DNA of 64,000 nt. It comes from Alteromonas sp. a30 (GTDB lineage: Bacteria > Pseudomonadota > Gammaproteobacteria > Enterobacterales > Alteromonadaceae). The notes beneath the pieces were generated by a model. That model was given only the letters and a program-made list of their open reading frames with translations. It was not told the DNA's origin and ran no database searches. Within the stretch, counting starts at the first letter, position 1. Each line of letters begins with the position of its first letter. The translations under genes and the position numbers were made by a program. Location: assembly GCF_026788005.1 (NCBI RefSeq), contig NZ_JABEPE010000003.1, forward strand, positions 1 through 64,000. Direction: 5' to 3'. Below, piece after piece: positions 7,401 to 22,400 of this stretch.

Positions 7401-10400
7401 TTGGTGGCTTCTTTTACGGTAACATTGCCACCGGCAATTAAACCTACATCACCGTCGCCATTGGCGTTCGCATCAGCAATAATGTTCGAGCCTTCAATGA
7501 AGATGTCACCAACCGAATCGAGCACCACATTACCATTGGCTGTTAAATTGCTACTACGATGCGTGGTTTCGTTTGTGGTCACTTCCACTTCGTCGTAATC
7601 GGCTGAGGCAAGGGTCACTTTTAGCTTACCGCCTTCAACGCTAACCATTTCCGAAGGATTGCCAAGCATATCCCCCAAGCCCACTTTCACTTCTTTGTCG
7701 TATTGATAGGCAAATGTCCCTTCTTGGGCGGCTTTCACTTCAATATCGCCAATATCGGTTTTCGCAACCAAATTACCTTCGGCGCTTAAATCTGAGCCCA
7801 CAACTAACGCGCTACCAGTGTTGATATGTAAGTTTCCACCTGCGTTAATAACCGATGCATCGGCAGTAATGGTGCGTGTACTGCTCACACTTTCTTTGAG
7901 TGAATACAGGCTGCCACCAGAGAACAAACCACCACTTTTTCGCATTTTATCGATTTGCTCGATTTCTTCGCCAGAAGCCACCACAAGCTCGTCGAACACA
8001 CTTAAGTTTGTGTTACCCGCGCTGTGTAATTCACTGGCAACAATGCTCGCATCATCTCCAGCAATAATACTTAAACTGCCTTGTGCGCCATTTGTGCCGC
8101 CGGCAATTAACGTGGAGCCATGAAGCTTTTCTGTGGCTTTCGCATCTAGCTTTTCTTTGCTGCTTAAGCCACCAAAACGCGACTTGAATTTGTACTGCAT
8201 TTCGTAGTCGGTGTAGCTTTGCGCTTCAATGTTGATGTCGTTACCAGCAAGTACCATATTGCCATCAGCTTGTAGATACGCGCCGCGAAGATTTACATCG
8301 CCCGTTTGTTGAACCGCAATGCCTTCCTCGGTTTTTTGGGCATTAATCAGAATATCGCCGCCCGCAAGAACCGTTGAGCCATGCACTGTGTCGTGATGGC
8401 TTTCGTTAATGGTCACAGTTTTAGAGAAGGTCTTTTTCTTGGTGCGTTTAGTGGCAGAGGCATGGGTTTCCACCACTGCATCTAAGTTCATCTCATTGCC
8501 TGCGGCTAGGTTTACATCGCCGCCCGCAATGAACGCTGTGCCTTGTGAGGTGAGGTTGTTGCCAGCCACCACGGATAAATTACCACCAGCTTGCAGGCTG
8601 GTAACATCCCATTCGGTTTCGTAGGATTTGTCGTAACCGCCTTTGAAGTATTGTTCGCTGTTGGTTGTGTATTCAATCGCACCAAGGGTAACGTCGTTTC
8701 CTGCGTAAAGGCTGATGTCGCCTGCGGCGGCAAATTCGCTGCCTGTGACGTCGATATCGTTACCGGCATTCAAGCTTAGGCTGTTATGTGAAATGATGCT
8801 GGCAGATTGCCCGCCCCACGAGGCTTCGTAGCTAAAGTCGCCGCGTGCAATTGTGCCACTTGCGCTGTAGTGATGCTGTTCGGTGCGGCTAATAATGTCG
8901 CCACCTGCGCTTAGGTTTACATCAAACCCTTCGATGCTCGCGCCGCCGCTGTTAATGAGGTTGTTGTTGGCGCTAAGGTCTAACAAGCCGCCAGAATATA
9001 AGCTGCCGTTGTTGGTTAAGTCGCCGCCCAAGGCATCCATCCACAGGAAGCTACCTGCTTGAATATCGGCGTTATTGGTTAGGCTACCGCCAGCGACAAT
9101 ATCAACGGAATGGCTACCAGTAATGCTGCCGTTGTTGGTGAAATCGCCGCCAATATCTAGCCACACATCGGCGCTGTTTAAGTCGAGCGTGTTGGTAAAG
9201 CTGTTGCCTGAGCCAAGGCCAATTAAGGTGTCGCTTTCAATGAAGCTGGTGTCGATAAAGTTTAAGGACTGCTCGGTGACTAAGGTGACGCCATTTTCAC
9301 CAGATATACCCGCGTCAATGCTGATGTCGCCGGTACTGGTTAATTCGATGCTGTCGCCCGCGCCGATGGTGACGCCATCTTCAAGTAGGTTGTTTTGCGA
9401 TACTGCCCCTAAAAGAATGAATTCGCCAAAGCGGATGTAATCTTCGTTGAAACCCAGCCCCGCCAAAGTAGCCACTTGTTCTTCACTCATGAAGATATTT
9501 TGCGCCACTTCCACATCGCCTTGGGTTAGGCCCACTTGCGCCAGAGTAAAGGGCGCTGGCGGCGAGTTGTTGCCCGCTGCGCCTTCTTCGGTAGCACTGG
9601 TTGTGGTGTATTCGTTATTTAGGGCGTTTTGCCTGTCTTCTAGTTCGTCGAGTGTTAGCTCGGCATTACGTTCCACTTCGGCAATGAACGCTTCGTCGTT
9701 GAGCGGGTTAGTATCTGGCTCTTGTAAGAATTCATCGCGGGTTTCGGCTTCAAAGCCTAAATCCGGTGATGGATTGCTGCCATCAAACACGATAACGCCG
9801 TCTTCTCTGTTCACACCACTGGCATTTAAGTTGCCATTCATGCCGTTTAGCTGGTTCTGGTCAACATCAACACCCGCGCTTGGAATACCAAAGGTATCGT
9901 CATCAATTGGCAGGGTAACGCCACCTAAGCTTGGGCCGGTGACATTGACCAAACCGACATTGGTCTGCACTAATACGGTTTCGCCATCAATAATGGTTTT
10001 GCCGCTGTCATCAAGAGGCGTTGAAATAGTTGGTTCTTGCGGCGTCGTCGCAGCATCAACAGGCAGAATGCTTACATTACCCGCGAGTTGGTCGCCGGTT
10101 CCTGCTTGCGCGCCATTTTGCGGCAAAGTGGATGGGTCAATTAATGATAAATCGCCGCCAGCATCAATAATCACCTGCGTGCCATTGGCTTTGGCATCCA
10201 ATAACGGATTGTCGGTGATAACGGCGACACGCGAATCGGTTCCGGCTTTGTCGGTTTTCGGTGTGGTAGAGGAATCTACAGGGCCGGGTTCTGTTGGCAC
10301 TGTGCCTATGATCTTTTCAACTTGGGTGTCGGATAAATCTCCCGCCGCCAGCACTTGTGTACTGGACTGGCTCACGGTAGTGCCATTAACCGTTACGGAA

Positions 10401-13400
10401 GTCGTGTTGGTACTTTGTTGTTCTACGCTTTCATTAAAGCTATCGCCAGATTGGGCAACTACGGCGTCTTCGCTGGCTACATTGGCGTTGCCGGTATTTG
10501 CGCCGCTACTGGTTCCTGCGTTAACCGCTCCCATGCTTGGGCCGTTAACGTTGGTATTGGCTTGGCTGCCAGCGGCATTCACATTGAGGTTTTGCCCGTT
10601 GGTTGACTGTGCCGTACCGCTGGTTGCAGCCACATTCACATTGGCACTTGAGCCGCCGGCGTTATTGCTACTCACGCTTGCAGCGCCCGCACTTCCGCTG
10701 GCTGAGGTGCCAGCAGTTCTGCCGGAGGCACCGATGGGGTTGGCGTCGTTTGAATCTAACCCTGAAATACTGCCTGAAATGCTGCCGCCAGCGGCAATCG
10801 TGCCGTAAGCACCGCCGGTAAAGGTGGTTTCATGGCTTGCACCTTGCTCGGCGGAGGTAATGGTTATCTCGCCCGGTTCGGTACAGCCTGAGCCATTGTC
10901 CTGCAAGCAATCCCATACGTAGGTTTCTTGTAACTGGGTAATATCGGTTTCAATACGGTTTTGAATGGCATTATTGGTTAAGCGGCCTGAAACCGTGATG
11001 TTGCCGCCCGCTGAAATGGTGCTGTAGTTGTTGGTGATGCTGCCACTTAAGCTTAAATTACGGCCGGCGGCGATAACGCCATCCGAGCCAGAGGCATTTG
11101 CCGAGTAGGTGGTGGATTCACGTACTTCTTTGGTTCGTCGCCATGTGCTGCCATCTGGGCCAACAAAGTTAACCGGACGCCAGAATCGGTCGTTGCCATC
11201 GGTATATTCAACTTCTGTGGTTACTTCCCCGTTGGAGTTAAAGCTCACCGAGCCACTACGATTGTTGGTAATCGTGCCGGATAACGACAAATTGCCAGCA
11301 GCGGTGATTCTACCCGCATTATTGGTAATGGATGCACCGCTAATTACCGCGTCGCCACTGGAGAAAATGGAATTATTGTTTGTTACCGAACCGCTAATAT
11401 TGAGGTTGTTCGAGGCGTACACCAAGTTTGTGTTATTCACGTTGGTGTTGATGTCTAGGTTGGCTGCGGCAACCGTGCCTGAGTTGGTCAATGTGCCACC
11501 ATTAACCACTAATGTGCTGCCACTGCTGAGCGTACCACTGTTGCTTAAATTGCCTGTGAAACCTAGCGTATTGTTGCCACCACTTCTTATAGAGCCGGTG
11601 TTGTTTAAGCTTGTTCCTGACACACCTAGCGTTCCCGATGCCAGTAAAGAGCCACTGTTAGCAACGCTGCCGCCGGTATTAATGGCAATGTTACCCGAAG
11701 CGGTAATTTGCTCACCCGAGTTAATCGTTAAGCCGCCGCTCAACGTGGCGTTCACGTTTTGCCCGCGAATCGTCCCTACGTTTAAGCTTGAACCGGCAAG
11801 GTTAATACTGCCTTGAGACTCTATGTTACCGCTGCTATTGCGAATGGCTTGGGCATCAATATCTAACCCTGCGCGCCCCACAATTACGCCGCTGTTATCT
11901 AAGTTGCCGGATAGGTTGATGTCTGTGATATTGGTTGCGCTGCCAATCGTACCGCTGTTATTTAGGCTACCTGCGCCAAGCGTTAGCGCATTAGCGGCAA
12001 CCACACTACCTTGGTTAGTTAAGCTACTGCCCGCATTTAAATTAATACCGCCATTTGAACCAATGCTTGCACTCGCGCCAGTATTGCTAATGCTGCTTGC
12101 AGTGAGCGCCAGCACGCCCGTACCCGCATGGCTAATTGTGCCGTTGTGGTTAGTGAGCCCCGCGCTGCTGACAGTGAAGTTGGTTCCAGCAGAAGAAATC
12201 GTGCCGCCTGTGTTGTTTAATGCACCTGTGGTAATAAGCTGGCTATTGCCGCTACCAAATCCCACTAACGAGCCATTTTGGTTATTCAGCGTTGCTGCAT
12301 TTACCGTAAAACTCGCGCCAGAAATCACGCCACCTTGGTTGTCCAACAATTGCCCTGCATCAAGGTCAATAGAGCCAGACGTGGCAATACGCCCATTGCT
12401 GTTATCAAGGTTGGTGTTGGCATCCACCAACAAAACGCCAGAGCCACGATAAATAATCTCGCCGCCTGCGTTGTTAATAGCGCCTTGGGTAGCAGTCACG
12501 CTTAAGCCTGAACCACCGGCTTGAATTAATCCTCCGCCATTGTCAATCGTGCCCGCGCGAATGCTTGCTGCGCCTGTGCCGGTTGAGGTGATAGTGCCGT
12601 TATCGTTAGCTAAAGTGCCCGCTTGTAAATTGAGGTTTTGGCCTTGAATCACACCGTTGCTGTTGGTGATGCTGCCCGTGGTATTAATGCCCAAAGTACC
12701 ATCGGCAATTAAGGTTCCGTTTTGGTTGTTCACCTCGGCGTTAATTTGCAGATTGCCTTGGGTGTATAACTGAGAGTTGCTGTTAACGAACGGCGTTGCA
12801 CTGTTAATTTCCATTCCTGTTTGCGCAAAAATACCGCCAGCACCAGAAACGCTGCCCATTAACCTTGCGGTTCCGGCTGTGGCAATGTTCCCGCCACCAA
12901 CGTTTACACTACCTTTATCACCAAGAGTAAGCACGCCGCTCCCTGCATGGGTAATACTGCCGGAATTGGTGATATTACCGCCAAACGCCATATTCGCACC
13001 GTTGTTGAATATTTGCCCTTGGTTCGTCAGCTGGCTAACGTTTAAGTTAAGCGCAACATTCCCCGAACTTGCGCCAACAAGCTGCCCGCCGGATAAGTTT
13101 TCGAACGTACCACCGCTGTAGTTTGCGGTCATGCTTTCAATGCGTCCGTTATTGCTAAGCGTGCTAAAACCACTTGCGGTAAGGGTATCTGCGGAAATAG
13201 AGCCGGTGTTGTTAATGTTATTGGCGTTAAGCGTAAGGCTATCAGCGCTATATAACGTACCGCTGTTATGGGTTTCTAACGCATCGATGCTGATCACGCC
13301 AACACCGGCATTATTCGCCACTATTTGCCCGAGGTTGGAAACGGTTTTTCCGTTGGCGTTAATATCGATGTTTTGCGCCAACATCACGCCACCTGCGCGG

Positions 13401-16400
13401 TTGGTTAGCGCAGCATCCACTCGTAAAGTATTGGCTGCTTGTAAGTTACCTTGGTTATCAACTATGCCAGCATTAAGCTGCAAGTTGCCGCTAGAGGCGA
13501 TAAGACCATCGTTGGTTAACGTACCAGACTGCCCCACCGTGAAAGTGCCGCTTCCTTGGTGGATAAGCTTGCCGCCGGTATTCGACAAGTTATTTAACGA
13601 CACATTCCAATTCGCCGCACGCGAGCTAATTGTGCCGCTGCTGTTATTAATCGACGATAAACCAGAAAGCGACAAGGTATTGTTCCCTGTGCTGGTTGCA
13701 ATAAGTTGCCCGTTGCTGTTGTTTAAGCTTGAGCCGCTTAAGGTAACGCTGCCACCTGTTAATACACCGCTGCTATTGCTAATACTACCTGCGCTATTCA
13801 CGCTTAGTTGATTACCGGCAATTTGCCCATTGTTGTTATTCACGCTGGTCGCGCTGATGCTTAACACCCCATTGGATTGCACTTGCCCTTGCTGATTAGA
13901 AAAAGTACCAGTGTTTAGCGCTGCGCCTGAAGCACCAAAAATCGTGCCGCTGTTATTCGATAAGTTGCCGCTATCAAGCACCAATTGGCCCGCGCTGTAA
14001 ATTAAGCCCGAATCGTTGTTCAACGCACCATTTTGTGAGATGCGTAAAACACCCAAACCATGATTACGAATTTGCCCTCCAGTGTTGATTAACGAGCCAA
14101 TATTCCCTGCCAACGTGAACTGCTGTCCACGAGACTCAAGCGTACCGTTGGTGTTATTCAACACACCGCTTACGTTAAGATTTAAAGCTTGTGTTCCTGT
14201 ACCTTGCCCTAACAGTAAGCCGCCGGTGTTATCTAAATGAGTCGTGGTAATATTCAACTGCGACCCTTGTAGCGCGCCCGCACGGTTGGCAATACTGCCA
14301 GCGTTAATTGTGGCTTGGTTGGCCGCAATCACGCCGCCGTTGTTGCTAAGCTGATCCAGTGTTAGTGCAATATTCCCTGCGGTATCAATCACGCCATTGT
14401 CGTTGTTTAGCGTTGATAAGCCATTCAATAGAAGCTGACCACTTCCTAGGTGTTTTACCGTGCCGCCAGTATTGACCAAATCAGCAGTGGTCACTTGCAT
14501 GGTATTGGCCTGCGTCACCAACACGCCACCCGCACTGTTGTTTAGTGCGCCTGTTACATTTACGTCAAACTCATTGCCAGCGGAGCTAATTAAACCGCCT
14601 TGGTTTGCCAACGATGTTGCACTTAACGCTAAATTATTCGCCGCATGAATTTGTCCTGCTTGGTTGTTGATATTGCTTTGCTGTAGCTGAATGTTGTTGG
14701 CGGCTTGAATGCTGCCAGATTGGTTCGACAAGTTGCCAGTGCTTTGAATATCACCTTGGCTCACCACGCGACCGTTGTTGTTCACAAGGTCATTAAGCGT
14801 TAATACGCCATTGCCAAGAAACACAAGTTGCCCATCTTGGTTATTCAACCCTTGCGATAAATTAAGTGCGGTTCCAGCGCTTTGAATAATCCCATTTTGG
14901 TTACTGACTGCTTGCGTGGTTAATAACTGCAATGACTCATGACTGGTCGCCGTTGCGGCAATGAATCCGGCGTCATTGTTAAACGACGTGGCGCTGAGCG
15001 TTACCTGCTCGCCCTGAATGCTACCGGCATTGTTAATGCTATCGCCAGAGAGTGTAAGCGCTTGCCCCTGAATTAACCCTTGGTTGTTCAAGTTGCTAGC
15101 ATTAATGTTTAATGTGCCTACACCGTTTTGCACTATGGAACCTGCATTAGCATCAAGCACACCGTTATTTAAAGTATTCGCCTGAATGCTAAGGTTTCCT
15201 GCCTCGTTATAAATCACACCCGCATTGTTATTCAGAGTTTGCGCAAGGTTGAGGATTGAGCCCGTACCCGAAATTAAGCGCCCTTGGGTGTTGTTAAGGG
15301 TATCGGCTTGCAGGTTTAGTGCGCCTAATGTGCCAATGTAGCCTTGGCTGTTGTTAACGGTACCTGTGTGTTGAATATCCAGTGCGCCAATACCCATGTG
15401 GCGTAACACACCGCCTTGGTTATTAATGTTTTGATTCTGGATGAGCCAGTTTTGGCTGTGCACTTCAAGTTGACCGCCTGCGCTGTTATCAAAGCTTTGG
15501 CCTAAGTTCAGAGTGAAGTTGTCGCCTGCGGAAAGGATCAAACCGCCCTGATTTTGCGCGCTTCCCACATCCAGCAACATGCTTTGTGTGCTTTCAATTT
15601 TGCCACCGAGGTTTTGTAATAATGCCGTGGCAATTTGGGTGTCGCTTGCGCTAATTAATGCACCGTTAGTATTAGCAACCTGCTCGGCATTCAAATTCAA
15701 TTGGTTATTGGCAAGTAAAACACCGGCGTCACTTTGATAACTATCTACATTGGCTACGATGTTATTTGCTGCGCTGATCACACCCACATCGTTATTTACG
15801 TTGGCGCTATTAAGGGTGATGTCGTTGGCCTGAATGCTGCCACCTTGGTTGAGCAGGTTATCACCGCCCAATAAAATGCTATGGCTCGCCTGAAGCACAC
15901 CACTATTATTGTTGATTTGGCGCCCCAGCACAGCGAGTTGGTTTTCTGAATGCACTAAACCATTGGCGTTAATCAGTTCATCCAATTGCAATACGCCTAC
16001 ACCCGCATGAATGATTTCGCCGTTGGAATTATCCACTAAGCCCGTTAGCGTAAGATTTTCCCCTAAACTTTGAATGCGACCACTGTTAAACAAAGTGCCA
16101 TCTACATTAAGCGATAACACATCGGCTTGTGTGCCTGCGGCCAATAACAAACCGCTGTTTACTAACGCTTGCGCATTAATGTTGAGTTGATTCGCTTGAA
16201 TGGTGGCTTGGTTATCTAAATTGGCGGCGTTAATTGTGAGTTGATTTGCTGCTAACGTGCCTTGGTTGTTTAATTGATTGGCGTCTACATTAAGCACGTT
16301 ATCTGCGCGGATAACGCTATCCACGCCAGAAAGCGTGCCAGTTATCGACACATTCAGCGCATCGTCGCTTAATTGGCTTATCAAGCCAGAATCATTGAGC

Positions 16401-19400
16401 AAGTTTTGTGTTGCGATATTCGCTTGCGTTGCCGTGCTTAAAATGCGACCTGCCGTGTTATCAAGCGTTTGCTGCACGTCAATATCTAGCTGCTCGGCAA
16501 CCGCAATTAAACCGTTTTGGTTGTTAACTTGAGTTGCACTTAGGTCAAGTACATCGGCGCGTATTTCGCCGCCTTCATTAACGACGTTATCAACATCAAT
16601 CGTCAGCGTATTTGCGGTTTCAATCAGCCCAGCTTGGTTTTCAATATTGCTCTGAAGAATGTGTAAATCGGTTGCACCGCGAATTAAACCAGCAGCATTA
16701 TTGAGCATGGTGAGAGTATCGAGTGTTAACACGCCTGTGCCAAAATGCACAATGGAGCCATTGGCATTATTCAGCGCCAAGTTGCTTAAAGTGAAGTCCT
16801 CTCCATAACTTGCAAGCACGCCGGTATTGGTCAGGCTATCGGCAGAAATAGTCAGGCTTTCCCCTACATTTCCGGTAGCAGCAAGCAGCCCTGAGTTGCT
16901 TATTTGGGTTGCCTGCACTTGTGCATTAATGGCGGCTATGTTGCCACTGTTGGTCAAGCTATCGAGCTGCGTGGTAAGGCTTTGTGCATCAATCGCGCCT
17001 TGGTTGTTTACCTGACCACCGTTTAGCGCTAATGTCTGCGCGCCAATCTCACCGGTATTCAATAGGTTTTGCGCTTGAATGGTTAATGCCGATTCCGACA
17101 AAATCTGGCCTAGGGTATTTTGTAAATCCGCCGCATTTAAATTGAGCTGCCCGTCACCTTCTAAGCGAATGACACCGTTTAGGTTATTGAGCGCTTGTGT
17201 GATGTTTAGCGACGCCGTTCTTGAATTGGTCGTAGACGTTTCTGGCGCATCTAAGGTAATTAAACCTAATTCATTTTGCAGTGTATCGGCTTGAATCGTC
17301 AGCGATTGCTGGGCTTGTAGCACACCTTGCTGATTGCCAATTTGCCCCGTTTCAATTTCAAGATGCTGACTTAACACGCGCCCTTGGCTGTTTTCTAAAT
17401 TCAAGGCAGACAGCACCAACGTACCATCGGAATACAACAAACCCGATTGGTTTTGTAAGGCTTGTAGGGTATCAATATCCAACACACCCGCACCAAAATG
17501 TAAGATTTGGCCGCCTTGGTTGTTAATATTAATGCCGTGTAACGTGAAGTTTTCACTGCGGCTAATTAACGCCCCTGTGTTATTCAATTGAGTGGCATTT
17601 ATGCTTAACGCATCAATGCCTGATTGCGTTTCTGCACCAAGAATTTGCCCTGAATTGTCGATCACTTGGGCCGTTATTTGCGCGGTTAACGATTCTATAG
17701 AGCCTGCGTTATTCAGGTTTGTGGCATTAATCATTAACGCATCACTTAAAAGGCTGCCTTGGTTTTGCGTATTCGCGGTATTAAGCGTGAGCGCGTGCCC
17801 CGCCAACGTTCCAAGGTTATTTAGGATAGGCGCGTTAAAGATTAACTCACCGTTCGTGCCCATTGCGCCTTGTGCCAGATTATCGATGTGCTGCGCATCA
17901 AGGGTGAGCACACCTGTGCCTGTGTGCTCAAGCTGCCCACTGTTGCTAATCAGATTAGCGCTAATGCTACCGGCTTCGCCGCCATTATAAATGCGCCCTG
18001 CATTATCAAGGGTTTGCGCAACAGTTAGCTGCAACGCATTGCCCGTGGTGTTATAAGCGGCTAATTCGGCATGTTCAGCATTATTAAGTTGCTCAACATC
18101 AATAACAAGCTGACCTGCGCCAATCGTGCCCGTATTTTCAAGGTTCAATGCACCAGCATTCGCGCTAACTGATAGCTGGTCCACACTTAGCAAATTACCG
18201 CTGTTTGTGAACGCATCGGTATTTAACACTAAGCTTTCTTGGGCTTGCATCGTGCCTGTGTTAGTTAACGTATCCAGTGTTAGCGTAGCTTGTAACGCAT
18301 TCACAGTACCGGCATTTTCAAGGCTATGTGCAGTTAAGGTAAATTGATTCGCGCTTAGCTCAGCAGATTCTTGTAGCACCAAGGTTTGAGCGTTTAGCAA
18401 CAATTCGCCGCCAGAAATCACGCCGTTAGAAAGCAAGGAGGTGGTGTTGATGTTTAAGGATTGCTCACCAAATAGCTCGCCTGCATTGGTGTTATCAATA
18501 TCAGCAATATTCAAGGTTAATTGCTGTGCGCCAATTTGCCCTTGCTGATTAACGACTGAATCGGCATTGATTGTTGCCGCACCGTTACTCAAAATTTGCC
18601 CGTCAGTATTATTCAGTGTAACCAAATCCACTGTGAGGTTATCAGTTACTTGAATACTGCCTTGGGTGTTAATTAAATCGGTAACGCTCAGCTGTAAATC
18701 GCCAGCAATCGCAATTTGCCCTGAGTTAGTTATATGGGTTGTTGTTAGCTGAGTGTTTTCAGCACTCAAAATACCTGCGTTACTTAAGGTGCTGGCATCA
18801 AGCGTTAAATCGCCAGCCAATAATTGACTGTCGGTTTGCAGCGTAACGTCATCAACGTTAAGGGTCATCGCACCTTCTGAACTTATCACTGCGTTACTAA
18901 GCAAATCGTCAGCATTCATGATAAGTGAGCCAGCGCTAGCAATTGCGCCTGTGCCGGTGTTGGTAATGCTTTGTATATCTAGCTTGAGAACACCCGAACC
19001 TGCTGGCGCATCCTCGCCTGCAACGACCAGAATTTGCCCGTTTTGATTGTTTAAGATTGGTGTGGTGAGATGCAACTCACCTTGACTTAAAATCACACCG
19101 TCTTGGTTGCTCAGTTCATCCAATACCGATAACGAAAACACGCCCACGCCGTAATGCAATAACTGCCCGTCAGTGTTGTCTAAATTGATGTCTTCTAAGG
19201 TGAAATTGGCGCTTAGGGTAGCAATAGTGCCAGCGTTATTGAGGGTATCAACGGTGAGTACAAAGCTATCATCCTCGGAACCCGTAATATTCACCGCTCC
19301 GCTATTTTCAATCGTTTGCGCTGTGATATTGGCACTTAGGGCGCTAATATTTCCGGCGTTAGTTAGCTCGGCTTGGGTGAGGTTTAAGTGCGCATTAGCG

Positions 19401-22400
19401 GTAACGTCACCTTGGTTATCGAATTGGGTAGTCGTAATATCAAGGTTATTCGCTTCAATCAGCCCCGAATTCATTAGCGTTTGCGTGGTTAAGGATAGAG
19501 TGTTGTCACCTTGAATTAAGCCTTGTTCATTCAAGATAGTTGCCGCTGTAATACTGGCTTGTTCACCCGCAGAAGCAATTTGCCCTCGGGTGTTGTTTAT
19601 CTCTTCAGCAATATTGAGAGTTAACCCGGTTCCAGCCCCCGTGCCTGTTGTAACAATGGCACCGTCTTGGTTTTGCAAACTTTGTGTGCTTATTTCTAAT
19701 GATGAGGCGACAATTTGCCCCTCACTGTTGTTCAAGTTTTCCACCTCAAAGACGGCATTACCTTGAATATTTAACGTACCGGCAACATTACTCAAATCAG
19801 AAAAATTTAGCGTTGCATCCCCAGCCGATAACACCATACCTTGGTCGTTTAATAGTTTATCAGTTGTTAATACAAGGCCACCGTTGGTCGAGATTTGTCC
19901 GTTGGTATTGTTCAAACTACCCAGCGTTTCAATACTCAGTACGCCAAGCCCTTCGTGAACAATCACTCCTCCGGCATTATTTAAGACCATATCGTTAAAC
20001 AACAGGTTTTCACCTTGGCTAACAATCACACCACCATTGTTCAAATTACGGGTATTAAATACTAAACTGTTGCCCTGTGTGCCAGTGGCAGCAATGGTGC
20101 CTTGGTTATCGATTGAAGATACTTTTGCAACGAGCTGATTAGCCTGCAAGGTGCCGTTATTATTTAGTGTTGTTGCCGTCACATCCAAGGCGTTGCCCGC
20201 AAAGATTTGCCCCTCGCCTTGGTTATCAATGGTTGATGCGTTGATCACACCATTGCCCGACATTTGAATGCTGCCATCGTTGTTTGTAATATCGCCAGCG
20301 GAAAGATTCAAACTCCCCGCACTGCCAATCAAACCATTGTTATTACGCAACTGACTTTGCACATTTAAGTGCATATTTGCTTGTGGCGAAAGAGCGACTA
20401 TTTGACCATCGATATTATTCAAGGATCCTGCACTCACGGCGAGCTGATTAGTATTGATAACCCCGTTTTGGTTATTCAACGACCCCACCGCGTTAATTTG
20501 CAACACTCCTTGCCCCTGATGCGCGATAATGCCACCTTGGTTGTTTAGGCGCACATTGTTCAACGTTAAATTGGCAGCATCAGTCAACAATGTACCTTGG
20601 TTAATTAACTCTCGAGTATCCAGCGTAAAAACGGTGCTTTGTGCATTGCTATTGGTTGAGCCTTCTTCGTCACTCGACACGCTAACAACTTGAATCGTGC
20701 CGGTGTTGTGAATGCGAGAAGCTGACACACTGGCACTATTTGCCACAAAATCACCCGCATTTTGCCAATTTGCTACCGACAAGCTCGCATTATTGGCACT
20801 AATCACCCCTTCAAGGTCGTTGTTAAGCTGCTGAGCATTAATCGAAAGCTGCTGTTGTGCCTGAACAACACCACTTTGGTTTTGTATTTCTGTGGCCTCT
20901 ACCGTGAGGTTTTGGTTAGCTAACACCTGCCCGTTATTGTTAAGCAGGTTGCCATTATCAAGCTCTGCAATTGTCACATCTGATTGCGAGTAAATTATGC
21001 CGTCCTGATTAATTAAGCCCCCCAAAAATGCTAGCTGCAATACGCCCAAACCTAGATGAATAATCTCACCGTTGGTGTTGTCGATTTGGATATTATCAAG
21101 TACGAAATTCTCGCCAGATGATTCAATACGCCCAGCATTTACGATGCTTTGGGCATTAATAGATAATGCATTTTCAGACTCGCCAAAGGCCCGAATCAGA
21201 CCTTGGTTAGCAATATCTGTCGCATTAATCGATAAAGCTTCGGCGTTAATGACCGCATTCTCACCGAGATCAATGTGCTGTGATAAAATGCTAGTATTTT
21301 GTGCGGAAATAACCGTTTCACCCTCTGCTGTTAAGGCCCCGGTTAAATCAATATTTAGCGACTCACCCGCCTGAATGACCCCGTCTTGGTTGGCAATATC
21401 AATACCGCTAATATCAAGCTGGGTTTGCGCCAATAACTGCCCACTACTGTTATTAATAGTTTCAATATTCAAAGTCGTTTCATTGGCAATGATGGTTCCC
21501 GCCTCATTAAGCAACTCCAACGCTTCAATGCTCAGTACCCCAGTGCCGATGAGCGCAATTCGGCCACCATTGTTATTAATATGCTCGGTCACAAACGCAA
21601 AATCTTGCGTCTGACTTTCTATTACACCGCCCTCGCTATTATCAATTTCTGAGGTGAAATTTAACTCGATCGACAAGGCATCCAATTGCTCATCAGAAGG
21701 GGTTTCTTCAAAGCTTTGCGCCACAATCACGCCGGCCTGATTATTCAGTTCATCGCCCGACAAACTTAGCTGTTCTGCTGCTAACGTCCCTTCACGGTTA
21801 TTTAACGATTGTGCGTGGATATCGAGTGACTGCGCGGTAATTCGGCCAGTTTGGTTCGACAATGTTTCTGCGTTAAGCGTTATACTGGCCGCATTGATCT
21901 CGCCATTTGTATTATCCACAGTCGCCGCCGATAACTGCGTTTCACCGTTACTAAGCACCTGACCATTGACATTATTGAACTCATCAGTTGCAGCAAGCAC
22001 ATTGGTTTCATCTTCGCTCAACAGCAATATCTGCCCGTTTTGGTTACTGATATTTTGGGTGTCGATATTCAATGCCGAAGTAGATTGGAGCACGCCACCA
22101 TCGTTATTAAACGATTGGCTGATATTCAGCCCTGATGCGGTTTCACTATTCAGTAATAGGTTGCCACTGTTGCTTAAAGTATCGGTGGTTAACTCAAGGG
22201 CAGATTCGGACTGCAAAGTGCCCGTATTGACTACCGATTGTACGTCGATATTCAGTGTGCCGTTTGCGAGCCAATTGCTATTGTTTGTGAGTTCATTTGA
22301 TACCACGCTCGCGTCGCCTTCATGTGCGATTAAGCCGCCAGTGATCAACGTTTGCTGGTTGTTAATGGTTAAACTGCCATCTTCAGTGGCTTGGTATAAA

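Noticed and set aside
9447-10808. A 453-codon plus-strand open frame opposite the middle of cdiA
   Set aside because: It is antisense to clear CdiA coding sequence, has a low-complexity Leu/Pro/Ser composition and no start signal; many similar frames occur opposite this Asn/Gly/Ala-rich gene.
11109-13811. Series of 100-235-codon plus-strand frames opposite the FHA-1 region
   Set aside because: They mirror the repeat structure of cdiA in antisense and lack ribosome sites and recognisable domains.
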